Assembly (NCBI RefSeq): GCF_900106775.1
Contig: NZ_FNNQ01000003.1
Span: 1-64,000 of the forward strand
Direction of reading: 5' to 3'
DNA length: 64,000 nucleotides
From: Marininema mesophilum
GTDB lineage: Bacteria; Bacillota; Bacilli; Thermoactinomycetales; DSM-45169
Positions 16,301 through 25,096 of this stretch are shown in pieces. The first letter of the stretch is position 1. Each line of letters begins with the position of its first letter. Both the position numbers and the translations under genes were made by a program. The notes beneath the pieces were generated by a model that was given only the letters and a program-made list of their open reading frames with translations, made no database searches and was not told the origin of the DNA.

Positions 16301-17977
16301 ATGGACGAATGGACAAAGGAAGCGCTCCTGTGGCCAGAGGTATGGGCGAGGTTTCGTCCACTTACCTCAATGGGGCAGCGAGCCAAAAAGTCGCTGCCTC
16401 CCTTTATTCCCGGAGAAGAAAAAGAGTGGCAGCAAGCGCTTGCCATCCAGGAGTCCCTTTACCAAAGGGCTCAGGAAGATCCCGATTGGACTGCGCGTAT
16501 TGATGGGGCATTAAATAAATTGCCGGACATCGAAACAATACTCCTCAATCTTGAGCAAGCAGGAATTCCTGGGGTAACGGATTGGTTTCGACTACAGGAG
16601 TTTCTCCGTTTCGGTAATCGATTGAGAAAGTGGATCAAGGATTGCTCCTTGGAGAGGTGGCCTGATCTAAACTTATCTGTGTGGGATGAGGCTATGTCCC
16701 TTTTAAATCCAGGGTCAGGCTCTCGTATTCAGGAGTCCTTTTCCCTAGAGCGTGGGCTTGATCCACGTCTAGAGTCTTTAACTAAAAGGAAGCTTCAACT
16801 GGAGCGACGTCTCTTTGAAGAGACAGAATGTTGTGCAACAGCGGTCGAGCAGGATTATCCACTTTTAAGGAATCGGGATGGAGAATGGATCGTTGATCGA
16901 GCGGCTTCTTATATAGAGGCCATGCGACAGGATGCGCGAATAGAACGAACACGGGAAACCGCCTTTGAAGCCATTTTTCGTCCGCTACCTTCCCTTGAGA
17001 TCGTCAAGTACATGGAAGAGGTCGCAGCAGTCGAAAGAGAGCGAGCTGGAGTGACAGAGGAAGTATTGGGCCGATTAGCAGAACACATGCTACCTCATGT
17101 CACAGACCTACGCCGTGTATTGGTTGCGATTACTCAGCTTGATTTGGATTGGGCGCGAATGCGAGCGGCGCAGTCCTGGCAAGGAGTACGTCCGACAGAG
17201 GGAGATGCCTTTGTGATCCAGGGGGGTGTTCACCCTGTGATGGAGCAACGTCTCAAGGGAGAAGGGCGGACCTATACCCCTATCGATGTGCGAGTAGAGC
17301 GAGGGATGACCGTATTGATTGGTCCCAACATGGGAGGTAAGACGGCGGCTCTACGGACAGTGGGGGTGATTGCCTCCTTGGGTCAGTATGGTTTCCTTGT
17401 GCCTGCTCAGGACTGTACGATGCCACTGGTACCTTGGGTGACTGCGGTGATTGGGGATGCTCAGGATGTCCATGCGGGGCTTTCCACCTTCGGCGCTGAA
17501 GTCGCTCGTCTAGCAAGCTGGTTAGGGGAACCGAAGGCTGGGTTATTGCTACTCGATGAGATTGGACGGGGAACCAACCCAGTAGAAGGAGAGGCCCTCT
17601 CCGTTGCGCTTACCTACCACCTTTCTAAGGGGAAGGGCTGGGCCATACACGCGACTCATTATCGTGAAACCATAGAAATAAAAGGTGTCCGAGTATATCG
17701 GACAAGGGGACTATGTCAACACAGGGAGTTGCCACTGGAACAAAAACCAGAGAAAGCGCGACAGTGGTTACTCGACGGGATGGATTTTCGTTTGGTGCCT
17801 TGGCAGCCTGGGGATGGATTCCCACAGGACGCATTGGCTATTGCTACAAGTTTAGGACTACCCAGTGAGGTTATCGAGGAAGCGCGGAAGAGAGTAATCA
17901 CAAAAACCTCAGCAGAGGAGATACCCACGGGTGGGGCCAAACCGGGGAAGGGGGATGTGCGATGGAAAACAAATTAA
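16301..17977 (+). CDS. kamC: KamC, MutS-like ATPase (putative lysine 5,6-aminomutase reactivase)
   Basis: The 558-residue protein has a C-terminal MutS-type ABC ATPase: Walker A GPNMGGKTAAL (about residue 345) and Walker B LLLLDEIGRGTNP (about 420). The mismatch-binding domains of true MutS are absent. In lysine fermentation clusters this protein is paired with KamB and proposed to release inactivated cobalamin from KamDE; that role is from family knowledge. The ATG follows AAGGAGTG. It overlaps kamD by 16 bases. Confidence 0.88.
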   Translation: MDEWTKEALLWPEVWARFRPLTSMGQRAKKSLPPFIPGEEKEWQQALAIQESLYQRAQEDPDWTARIDGALNKLPDIETILLNLEQAGIPGVTDWFRLQEFLRFGNRLRKWIKDCSLERWPDLNLSVWDEAMSLLNPGSGSRIQESFSLERGLDPRLESLTKRKLQLERRLFEETECCATAVEQDYPLLRNRDGEWIVDRAASYIEAMRQDARIERTRETAFEAIFRPLPSLEIVKYMEEVAAVERERAGVTEEVLGRLAEHMLPHVTDLRRVLVAITQLDLDWARMRAAQSWQGVRPTEGDAFVIQGGVHPVMEQRLKGEGRTYTPIDVRVERGMTVLIGPNMGGKTAALRTVGVIASLGQYGFLVPAQDCTMPLVPWVTAVIGDAQDVHAGLSTFGAEVARLASWLGEPKAGLLLLDEIGRGTNPVEGEALSVALTYHLSKGKGWAIHATHYRETIEIKGVRVYRTRGLCQHRELPLEQKPEKARQWLLDGMDFRLVPWQPGDGFPQDALAIATSLGLPSEVIEEARKRVITKTSAEEIPTGGAKPGKGDVRWKTN

Positions 17978-19548
17978 GGCTGGATGAGGGGAAAATCGTT
18001 CGTGCACGACAAGCGGCGGGGAATATCGCGACAGGTGTCGACCACTTCATCGGCACCCGGACAACGGTAGCGGTTGAACGAACGGTCCTGCGCCTGATGG
18101 GTGTAGATGGTGTAGATGCCGACTGGGTACCACTTCCCAATGTGGTAACAGACCATGTACTGGAACGGGGCCTTCTGGGCAAAGGAGTCTCCACCGCTGT
18201 CCTCAATGCAGTGGTTCAGCTTGGGATCACACCTCAACAGGTGGCCGAAAGAGTAGCGGTGGGTACATTAGATCTAGCAACGGTACCACCTGTTGATAAG
18301 AAAATTATCACGGCCAAAGGACAGGAAATGGCCCAGATGGGCTTAGATCGAATTTTGGCCAATCGTCAAGAACGAAAAAAGCGTATTGAGCGCTTAGGTG
18401 AAGGGCGAAAGCCTTATCTTTATGTGATTGTAGCGACAGGGGATATCTATGAGGATGCGATTCAAGGGAAATCCGCCGCTCACCAAGGGGCGGATATCGT
18501 AGCGGTGATTCGTAGTACAGGGCAGAGTTTAATCGACTATGTCCCCTATGGGGCGACAAGGGAAGGGTTTGGGGGCACCTACGCTACCCAGGAAAACTTC
18601 CGAATTATGCGCAAGGCCCTTGATGAGGTGGGAGAGGAAGTTGGACGCTATATTCGCCTATGTAACTATTGTTCCGGTTTATGTATGCCAGAGATTGCGG
18701 CGATGGGAGCACTAGAGCGGCTCGATGTGATGCTTAATGATGCGCTTTACGGCATTTTGTTCCGGGATATCAATATGCAACGTACCCTGATCGATCAGGC
18801 TTTTTCCCGCATGATCAACGGCTACGCTGGCATTATGATCAATACCGGGGAGGATAACTACCTGACTACTGCTGATGCGGTGGAAGCGGCGCATACCGTT
18901 CTTGCTTCCCAATTTATCAATGAGCAATTTGCCACGATGGCTGGATTACCTGCGGAACAGATGGGGCTTGGCCATGCTTTTGAGATGAATCCGGATCTGG
19001 AAGATGGATTCCTTCTTGAATTAGCCCAGGCACAGATGGCGAGGCAGATCTTTCCGAATGCCCCCCTGAAATATATGCCGCCGACGAAACATATGACGGG
19101 TAACATTTTCAAAGGACACATCCAAGATGCGTTGTTTAACACGATCGGGATGTGGACCAACCAAGGGGTGCAACTTCTTGGCATGATGACCGAGGCGATG
19201 CATACCCCGCATATCCATGATCGAAAGCTCGCGATTGAAAATGCGCGTTATGTATTCAATAATCTCCGTCATCTAGGCGAGGAAATCCAATATAAACCGG
19301 GTGGCCGCATTGAAAAAAGAGCCCAGGATGTACTGGATCAATCCCTTGCGATGTTAGAAGAAGTAGAAAAAGTAGGGCTATTTACCGCCTTGGAACGCGG
19401 CTGGTTTGCTGATGTAAAGCGTGGCCTCACGGGCGGCAAGGGCCTCTCCGGTGTCTTGGAAAAGGAAGAGGGGTACTGGAATCCCTTTGAGATCGAGCTT
19501 CGCGAGCGAGCCGGCCTTCCCATGCGGGAGGAGGTGGGATCTCCATGA
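17962..19548 (+). CDS. kamD: Lysine 5,6-aminomutase alpha subunit
   Basis: The 528-residue catalytic TIM-barrel subunit works with KamE, adenosylcobalamin and PLP to move the terminal amino group of beta-lysine (or D-lysine) from C6 to C5. The sequence is collinear with clostridial KamD, including the segments FIGTRTTVAVERTVLRLMG, RSTGQSLIDYVPYGAT and NQGVQLLGMMTEAMHTP. The start codon lies within the kamC 3' end, with GAAGGGGGAT upstream. It overlaps kamE by 4 bases (ATGA), which suggests coupled translation. Confidence 0.94.
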   Translation: MENKLRLDEGKIVRARQAAGNIATGVDHFIGTRTTVAVERTVLRLMGVDGVDADWVPLPNVVTDHVLERGLLGKGVSTAVLNAVVQLGITPQQVAERVAVGTLDLATVPPVDKKIITAKGQEMAQMGLDRILANRQERKKRIERLGEGRKPYLYVIVATGDIYEDAIQGKSAAHQGADIVAVIRSTGQSLIDYVPYGATREGFGGTYATQENFRIMRKALDEVGEEVGRYIRLCNYCSGLCMPEIAAMGALERLDVMLNDALYGILFRDINMQRTLIDQAFSRMINGYAGIMINTGEDNYLTTADAVEAAHTVLASQFINEQFATMAGLPAEQMGLGHAFEMNPDLEDGFLLELAQAQMARQIFPNAPLKYMPPTKHMTGNIFKGHIQDALFNTIGMWTNQGVQLLGMMTEAMHTPHIHDRKLAIENARYVFNNLRHLGEEIQYKPGGRIEKRAQDVLDQSLAMLEEVEKVGLFTALERGWFADVKRGLTGGKGLSGVLEKEEGYWNPFEIELRERAGLPMREEVGSP

Positions 19549-20309
19549 ACAATCCACAAGCGGCAAGTATTGATTTGAAGCGAGTCAAACCCTATGGCGA
19601 TACCATGGGGGATGGAGCGGTACAGCTTAGCTTCTCCCTCCCTGTTCCTTACGGCGAAGAGGCACGGGAAGCGGCGCGTCGCCTCGTGGCGATGATGGGA
19701 TTAGAGGAACCCCAGGTGTATCATATGGCGGATCTGGGAGAAGGGTACACCTGGTTTATTGTCTATGGTAAATGTACGCATACCATCGACTTCTCGACGA
19801 TTCGTGTTCCCAAAGTGGACTCCACCCGGCTGGACTTCTATGGGGTGAATCAATTTATCCGCGAGCACATCGGCCGTAAGGTCGTCGTTATCGGTGCTTG
19901 TACAGGGACCGATGCTCATACGGTTGGCATTGATGCCATTATGAATATGAAGGGGTATAACGGGGAGTACGGCTTAGAGAGGTATCCAGAGGTTGACGCT
20001 TACAACTTTGGTAGCCAAGTTCCCAATGAAGAGATGTTAGCTAAAGCGATGGATCTAAAGGCGGATGCTCTCCTTGTCTCCCAGGTGGTGACGCAAAAGG
20101 GTGTCCATATCCAAAACCTCACAGAATTAGTCGAGCTAGCAGAAGCCGAAGGAATCCGGGATCAACTGTTGCTTATCTGCGGAGGCCCGCGAATTAACCA
20201 TGAGATGGCGTTGGAACTCGGTTTTGATGCAGGTTTTGGACCTGGAACACTGGCACCAGATGTAGCTTCCTTTGTCGTTCATGAGCTAGAGAGACGGATG
20301 TCTAAGTAA
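19545..20309 (+). CDS. kamE: Lysine 5,6-aminomutase beta subunit (B12-binding)
   Basis: The 254-residue subunit carries the cobalamin base-off motif DxHxxG in GTDAHTVGID (His about residue 125) and, shortly after, the Lys of NMKGYNGEYGLE expected to hold PLP, as in clostridial KamE. Start overlaps the kamD stop. It is the last gene of the operon; kce and kal do not follow. A near-copy of its last codons and 3' flank recurs at 34.04-34.11 kb. Confidence 0.94.
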   Translation: MNNPQAASIDLKRVKPYGDTMGDGAVQLSFSLPVPYGEEAREAARRLVAMMGLEEPQVYHMADLGEGYTWFIVYGKCTHTIDFSTIRVPKVDSTRLDFYGVNQFIREHIGRKVVVIGACTGTDAHTVGIDAIMNMKGYNGEYGLERYPEVDAYNFGSQVPNEEMLAKAMDLKADALLVSQVVTQKGVHIQNLTELVELAEAEGIRDQLLLICGGPRINHEMALELGFDAGFGPGTLAPDVASFVVHELERRMSK

Positions 20310-20484
20310 TTTATTTAAATGGATGAGCACCTCTTTTATGTCATAATAGAAGCTTATCCTCTTCCTTAAAACAGAAAACTGCGGCTTGACTTACACTTCA
20401 TAAAGATGCTGTAGGGGTTGCTTCCTTCCGCTCTAAGTCGTTTTCAAGTATATCTTAACAGTGTTATTGAAATATCTATCGTGA

Positions 20485-20600
20485 CTCTTCCACAACAATC
20501 CGAGATTGACCGAGCCTGATGTCTTAATAACGGGGGATAAGGACTTTCAGGAGGATCATATTAAAGAAGTGCTACCGATCTTAAAACTATCCATGAAAAG
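20485..20600 (+). pseudogene. PIN-domain protein C-terminal fragment
   Basis: One frame reads NNPRLTEPDVLITGDKDF, which matches the C-terminal core of PIN-family toxins (D-x-L-I-T-G-D-x-D-F). No start codon or N-terminal domain precedes it; a stop lies at 20482-20484. I take it as a relic of a toxin-antitoxin gene. The stretch 20310-20480 shows nothing else recognisable. Confidence 0.45.
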
Positions 20601-20648
20601 AACCGTCGGACCGAAGTGGACAACCGATGGTTCTTTTCTTATGGCAAC
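20597..20648 (+). terminator. Terminator after the PIN fragment
   Basis: AAAGAACCGTCGG and CCGATGGTTCTTT pair over about 13 bp and are followed by TCTT. It probably ended the former PIN gene. Confidence 0.6.
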
Positions 20649-20942
20649 ACAAAAAGATATAGGCCAACTAACGGTGACCCCATATACGCCAGTGGGTTTT
20701 TCATTGGTGCAAAAAACGATGGCCACAACTTTTATCAGATCGGATCTCACAAACCTATTTTACAATTTATGACCTTATCCTCGGATTGGGGTCATCGCAC
20801 ATAGCCATCAAGGTAAGAAAAAGGGAGTGACAGGGTTCTTGCATTATAATTCATAATATTCTAATTAATTGTCTTTGATTAACAACTTTACTGTAATTTA
20901 GGTGTATCGAGACTAAAAATTGGGAAAAGGTGGGATATTTTG

Positions 20943-21353
20943 ATGAATGTAAGAAAAATGGCAATTCTATTTGTGGCTCTGTTTACTTTCATGGTTGTGA
21001 GTGCAGTACCAGCCTATGCGGATAAAGACTACGGCCAGAGGTATTTCAAAACAGAAGACGGAAAATACGATCATAAGTTTAAAACCACTAGTCTCGATAA
21101 TCATGTACAAGTGGCAGTATATGAAATAAAAAAAGTGAAGAAAAGCACAGGAAAGAAAAGTAACGGTAGCCGATCTTCTTTGGATGTAAGACTATGCAAC
21201 TCCTCCAGCGGTAATTGCACTTCTTAGAAAAATTTAAAAAATGTAGCGAATTTTACTAATATGAAAACCGGAACCTTTTATGCAGACATCAGAGATAAAA
21301 ACGCCAGTTACTACTACTCTGGTGTTGTAGCGGTTGTTTTACGCTCGTGGTGA
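20943..21353 (+). pseudogene. Small secreted protein interrupted by an in-frame TAG
   Basis: The first 94 codons (20943-21227) encode a Sec signal peptide (hydrophobic core, cleavage near AYA) and a short basic, polar mature part ending in CNSSSGNCTS. AAGGTGG lies about 10 bases before the ATG. After the TAG at 21225-21227 the same frame continues for 41 codons with similar composition (KNLKNVANFTNMKTGTFYAD, then SYYYSGVV) and stops at 21353. A single base change (for instance TAT or TAC to TAG) would explain this. It may be a decayed secreted peptide or bacteriocin-like gene, or the short form may still be made. I recognise no family. Confidence 0.5.
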
Positions 21354-21444
21354 TCGGACCATCCGAGAAATTAGCCAAGTCTATGAAATTAGCAGAGCTA
21401 CTATCCATCGGATAGCAGCGGCAGAGGGCATAAAAATCTGCTTC
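21334..21444 (+). pseudogene. Resolvase-type helix-turn-helix fragment
   Basis: A frame reading YARGDRTIREISQVYEISRA then TIHRIAAAEG matches the C-terminal helix-turn-helix of serine recombinases and related transposases. No catalytic domain accompanies it. It overlaps the end of the interrupted secreted-protein frame, so the two were joined by a rearrangement near 21330. Confidence 0.5.
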
Positions 21445-21481
21445 GTGCAACTCCCAAGTTCAGGGGTGTGGCAAAGGCAGT

Positions 21482-21991
21482 CTAATTATCGAATAGCCCT
21501 CTTCCTCTCAGATTTGCGGAAACAGGCTCCTTTCCTATTTCACGTGCCCATATAGATAACTGGCCAATATGGTGGATTTCGTGGACAATGACATGACGTA
21601 TGATCTCTCCGTGTGTACATTCAATGACTCGGCGCCTGTATGCTGCGTCTCTAGTGCTAATTGGTTCTTCATTGATTTCTGAAAGTTTCCGAGAATCCAT
21701 TTCATTTGTCCAAGATGTCACAAATGGCTTCACTTTCTCATGGTATTGAGCTGAAAGGTTTTTCACTTTTTGTAAGCTAGCATAATCCTCAAACAATGGC
21801 TCTTCAGGCACTGGTTCACCTCGCAAACCTAAGATCCAATAATATTCCACATCTACAATGTGAAATAGGTTATGTAGGATACTGCGGAACCCACCGCCCC
21901 GTTTCTTTAATAGTTCTTCATCCGGTATGTCTTCGCACAATGTAAACCAATCATCACGAACTTGCCAGTTATATTGAAACAGTTTCAACAT
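21482..21991 (-). CDS. DinB/YfiT-like four-helix protein
   Basis: The protein of about 169 residues has the DinB-fold metal-binding pattern: a His in NLFHIVDVEYYW and the pair in HEIHHIGQLSIW. Such proteins are often thiol S-transferases or metal-dependent hydrolases (bacillithiol-linked in Firmicutes); the exact reaction is unknown. I prefer the ATG at 21989-21991 with GGGGG upstream. The frame continues to 22006. It is monocistronic, at the edge of the rearranged region. Confidence 0.85.
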   Translation of the reverse strand: MLKLFQYNWQVRDDWFTLCEDIPDEELLKKRGGGFRSILHNLFHIVDVEYYWILGLRGEPVPEEPLFEDYASLQKVKNLSAQYHEKVKPFVTSWTNEMDSRKLSEINEEPISTRDAAYRRRVIECTHGEIIRHVIVHEIHHIGQLSIWAREIGKEPVSANLRGRGLFDN

Positions 21992-22190
21992 CACAACAAC
22001 CCCCATCTTTTATAGATTTATTTTTAATTTTCGCCAAAATAATTCAAAATCCTTTTTTTAAATAACAACTCTAACAAACCTGTTAGGACGTTCACCTAGC
22101 CGATTTCGAGTAGATGTATGTTTTCTGACCAAGATCTGGCGATTGAGAGGAAACCCAACCATAAAATGGGATAGTGATGAATAGTATAGT

Positions 22191-22263
22191 AAACAGGCGG
22201 GGAAACCACATCGTGCCCAAGTAAAAGACCACTGTCCTATTAGACAGCGGTCTTTTACTTGTA
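22191..22263 (+). repeat. Repeated 3'-end block with long terminator, copy 1
   Basis: AAACAGGCGGGGAAA followed by a hairpin with AAGTAAAAGACCACTGTC (22221-22238) pairing with 22245-22262. A homologous block lies at 34239-34320. No gene leads into it. Confidence 0.65.
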
Positions 22264-22341
22264 GATGTCCCTTGGTATCTCTGACAAACCAGAGGTAAAA
22301 ACCAAATTGCTTTTACTTTACCTAATATCATTTATGTAAAG

Positions 22342-22386
22342 TATCATCACTGTTGTTATGATCAGATAATAACAACAGTGATGATA
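22342..22386. repeat. Perfect 18-bp inverted repeat
   Basis: TATCATCACTGTTGTTAT and its exact complement flank a 9-base spacer. There is no T-run, so it is not a classical terminator. Confidence 0.8.
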
Positions 22387-22463
22387 AATCATAACAAAGC
22401 CGCCTAAATGGTAACCTATTTTAGGGTTTATCTAATCAGCCTGAGGACCCAATAAAGAGGAAA

Positions 22464-22522
22464 ACCAATTTTTCGGTACGAATGTACCAATCAAATTAGT
22501 ACATACGTGCCGAAAAATTGGT
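22464..22522. repeat. 24-bp inverted repeat (22 of 24 matching)
   Basis: The arms at 22464-22487 and 22499-22522 (starting ACCAATTTTTCGGTACG) are separated by 11 bases. Its function is unknown; it lies 80 bases after another palindrome and before a DUF397-like relic. Confidence 0.8.
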
Positions 22523-22582
22523 ACTAAGAGTTACAGAGGGTTGAAAATAGGAAGTGCCCTGAATCTAATCTGGTGGATATAT

Positions 22583-22739
22583 AACTAGGATACTCATAGG
22601 TCTAACGGAAGGATGGGCATTCCATGACCCAGAAGGTAAAGTTATCTTTTCAAACCAGGACTATGAGGCTTTTATACAGCAGATGGAGTCAGAGATAGAA
22701 GATATAAGAATCGTTGATTCAGCAGATGGGCTCTATTAA
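22583..22739 (+). pseudogene. DUF397-like small protein, C-terminal relic (module copy 1)
   Basis: The frame reads AFHDPEGKVIFSNQDYEAFI and ends ...DSADGLY at the stop 22737-22739. It resembles the C-terminal half of DUF397-type proteins (G-x-V-L-x-F-S-x-x-x-W/Y-x-x-F). Two paralogous pieces occur at 26.8-27.05 and 31.5-31.64 kb. No start codon is evident. The family call is tentative. Confidence 0.45.
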
Positions 22740-22868
22740 TGAGTTTGACACAATATAGTTGAGTAAAACTCGTTAAAAAGCCGCTATCCCTTGATATAAC
22801 TGGGGTGGTCGTCTTTTTTTAATAGGTCATTTTTGTAAAGTTCAATTTAAGTTTTACATATCGTATGA

Positions 22869-22874
22869 TATAAT
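22869..22874 (+). promoter_or_regulatory. -10 element of the recombinase gene
   Basis: TATAAT about 36 bases before the GTG start, with a poor TTTAAG at the -35 position (17-base spacing). Confidence 0.45.
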
Positions 22875-22909
22875 ATGTTTAGTTAAAGTGGTGAAAGGAA
22901 GAAAACAGA

Positions 22910-23482
22910 GTGGAATTTGTGCAACCGATTCGTGATCCGAAACAAATTCAGGCGATCAAGAAGATCCTACTTGCTCAATCTGCACGAGATCACTTGTTGT
23001 TTGTATTGGGGATCAACTGCGGACTACGTATCTCTGACATCTTGCAGTTACGGATAGGAGATGTGATAACGGATCGAGGAAAACCGAAGCCATATTATGA
23101 GCTACGGGAACAAAAGACGAAAAAGGGGAGGAGGTTTCCGTTTGGGAAAAACGTCCTCAAGGCGATCGAATTGTATATAGATGAAGTCGGGGGTAGCCAG
23201 AATTCTGATAGCTACTTGTTTAAGTCACGACAAGGCGCGCAGCCGATCACTCGGCAACGCGCCCACCAGATAATTAATTCCGCTGCGCGTTCGATCGGGA
23301 TAAAAGAGAAAATCGGTACACACAGTTTAAGGAAATCCTTTGGCTATCACGCCTATAAGTCAGGAGTAGATATATCGTTGTTACAATCGATTTTCAATCA
23401 TTCGGCACCATCGGTTACTCTTCGGTATATCGGAATAACCCAGGATGACATGGATGACGTGATCCTGAATTTAAACTTATGA
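22910..23482 (+). CDS. Small tyrosine recombinase / integrase
   Basis: The 190-residue catalytic-domain-only recombinase has the full active-site set: Arg in CGLRISDIL, His-x-x-Arg in GTHSLRKSF, His in FNHSAPSVT and the nucleophile Tyr in LRYIG. It lacks the N-terminal SAM-like core-binding domain of XerC/D. Its GTG start follows AAAGGAAG. A decayed close paralogue lies at 26.43-26.78 kb, so this gene marks a duplicated mobile module. Confidence 0.9.
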   Translation: MEFVQPIRDPKQIQAIKKILLAQSARDHLLFVLGINCGLRISDILQLRIGDVITDRGKPKPYYELREQKTKKGRRFPFGKNVLKAIELYIDEVGGSQNSDSYLFKSRQGAQPITRQRAHQIINSAARSIGIKEKIGTHSLRKSFGYHAYKSGVDISLLQSIFNHSAPSVTLRYIGITQDDMDDVILNLNL

Positions 23483-23510
23483 GTAGCATCCTGGACAAAA
23501 GAGGGCTAAA

Positions 23511-23894
23511 ATGTTTGACGTAACGCCAGCAAAGTCACCTAATGGATTAACTGTAGCAGAATTATTCGCGGGTGGGGGATTAATGGCAGTCGGTTTAAAA
23601 CAAGCAGGTTTTTCGATCATATGGGCCAACGATTTTGACAAGCATGCGGTAGGAGCCTATAGGCACAACCTTGGTAACTACATAGTTAAAGGAGACATTA
23701 CAAAAATACCGATAAAGTCCATTCCCGAAGTAGACGTTATTGCAGGAGGACCACCCTGTCAGGATTACAGTGTGGCCGGATTAGGAGCTGGGGAAAATGG
23801 TGCCTCACTACTATTCTATCAAAATTATCCCATTCGGTGGCCACCTATTTTACTCAAACGATCTGAAAATACACTCGCTTCCGATAGGGATTGA
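23511..23894 (+). pseudogene. C5-cytosine DNA methyltransferase, truncated
   Basis: The first about 97 residues are a good methyltransferase N-terminus: motif I LFAGGGLMAVGLKQAG and catalytic motif IV GGPPCQDYSVAG with the Pro-Cys pair. Identity to the family ends after GLGAGENGAS; the last 30 residues are unrelated. Motifs VI, VIII and IX and the target-recognition domain are missing, so it cannot be active. It follows the recombinase by 28 bases. No partner restriction gene is seen. Confidence 0.8.
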
Positions 23895-23945
23895 GCGAAA
23901 AAGATACTCTGAGTACCAAAGCGGTTTCTGATTGCGTCTATCGAT

Positions 23946-24911
23946 TCAGCTAACCGTTGCTCTTTTTCTCCCTCCATCCTGAAATAAATTGAGCTGAATG
24001 ATATGATCCGAAGACAATTGACTTACTGTAATTCCAATGAGACGAACCGGGGATTGATCCCAGTGGCGATGAAACAACATCATCGCTGCCTCAAAGATGG
24101 ATCGGCCAATATTCGTAGGATCCGGTAAAGTAATCGACCGATGGATCGAACGAAAGTCACCCCTTCTCAATGTAAGGGAAACCGTCCGTCCCATACACTG
24201 AGCACGCCGCATACGCGTACATACCTCTTCAGCAAGCTCTCGAATCACCAGTTTGATTTCATTTTCTGTGACGTAATCTTTAGGCAGCGTAAACTGGTGA
24301 CCTATCGACTTACAGCCATCTAATGAATAAGGATCGACTGGACTATAATCGATCCCGTTGACTGACTGGTGAAGAACTCTTCCAATCACTCCAAACCGTT
24401 TAGCAAGTAGATTTGGATCCGTTGCAGCAAGATCACCAATCGTTCGGATTGCCATTCTATGAAAATGACGCTCCATCCGATCTCCTATTCCAAAGAGCTT
24501 CTTTACAGGAAGTGGCCACATTCGTTCCGGAACATCTTCCAATTCAAGTACGGTTAACCCTCGTGGCTTTTTCATCCCTGCTGCCATCTTAGCCATTAGT
24601 TTATTGGGGCCCACTCCAATGGAACAGGGTATCCCCGTAGACTTTACAATGGTTCCAATCTCTTTTGTTTCATAGAATAGGATTTCTTCATCCTTCTCAG
24701 AGAAGGTTACATTATTCTTTGCTAAAAGTTCTTTCTTCTTTATTATTTCAGCATCTGGAATCTTTTTTGAACCTTTAATCTTGTATTGGTACTTCGCATT
24801 CTTTTTCACATTGGTATCAATAAATTCATTCCCGTTCACTTTACCTAATAGATCACCATTTCGATACACATCATAAGTCCCATCTTGATCGGGGATGTTT
24901 ACCCATTTCAA
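23946..24911 (-). pseudogene. Chimera: fibronectin-III-like segment fused to a Y-family DNA polymerase C-terminus
   Basis: From about residue 88 the frame is a DinB/UvrX-type polymerase (STGIPCSIGVGPNKLMAKMA, then a helix-hairpin-helix around KKLFGIGDRM and the little-finger domain). The N-terminal palm with its first catalytic Asp is absent. Residues 1-85 instead resemble a fibronectin-III-like segment (TYDVYRNGDLLGKVNGNEFI, then YQYKIKG), and the same reading continues upstream through KDDKIKLK until a stop. The join is in frame. I infer a recombination product rather than a working polymerase. Confidence 0.75.
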
Positions 24912-25031
24912 CTTGATTTTATCGTCTTTTACTGACTCTTTTTAGTCATGAAACAGACCGATCCATTTCGTGGCGTGAAAGATGTCGTTTTTAGGTCTCA
25001 CCGCGTAAAATAAGATCCTAGTAAGAAGCTT

Positions 25032-25074
25032 TTGTTATTCATCCTGTTCTTGTTATTCATCCTGTTCTTGTTAT
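25032..25074. repeat. 18-bp direct tandem repeat, 2.4 copies
   Basis: TTGTTATTCATCCTGTTC is repeated exactly at 25032 and 25050, with a partial third copy. It lies in the gap between the polymerase chimera and the aldo/keto reductase. Confidence 0.8.
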
Positions 25075-25096
25075 ATTTGCACCAGAGCCTGTTATT

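Noticed and set aside
23804..23894. Possible IS end behind the truncated methyltransferase
   Set aside because: The sequence looks foreign, but I could not match it to a known element or find inverted ends.
25032..25074. Short tandem repeat as a possible CRISPR remnant
   Set aside because: The 18-bp units are directly adjacent with no spacers, and no cas gene is in the window.
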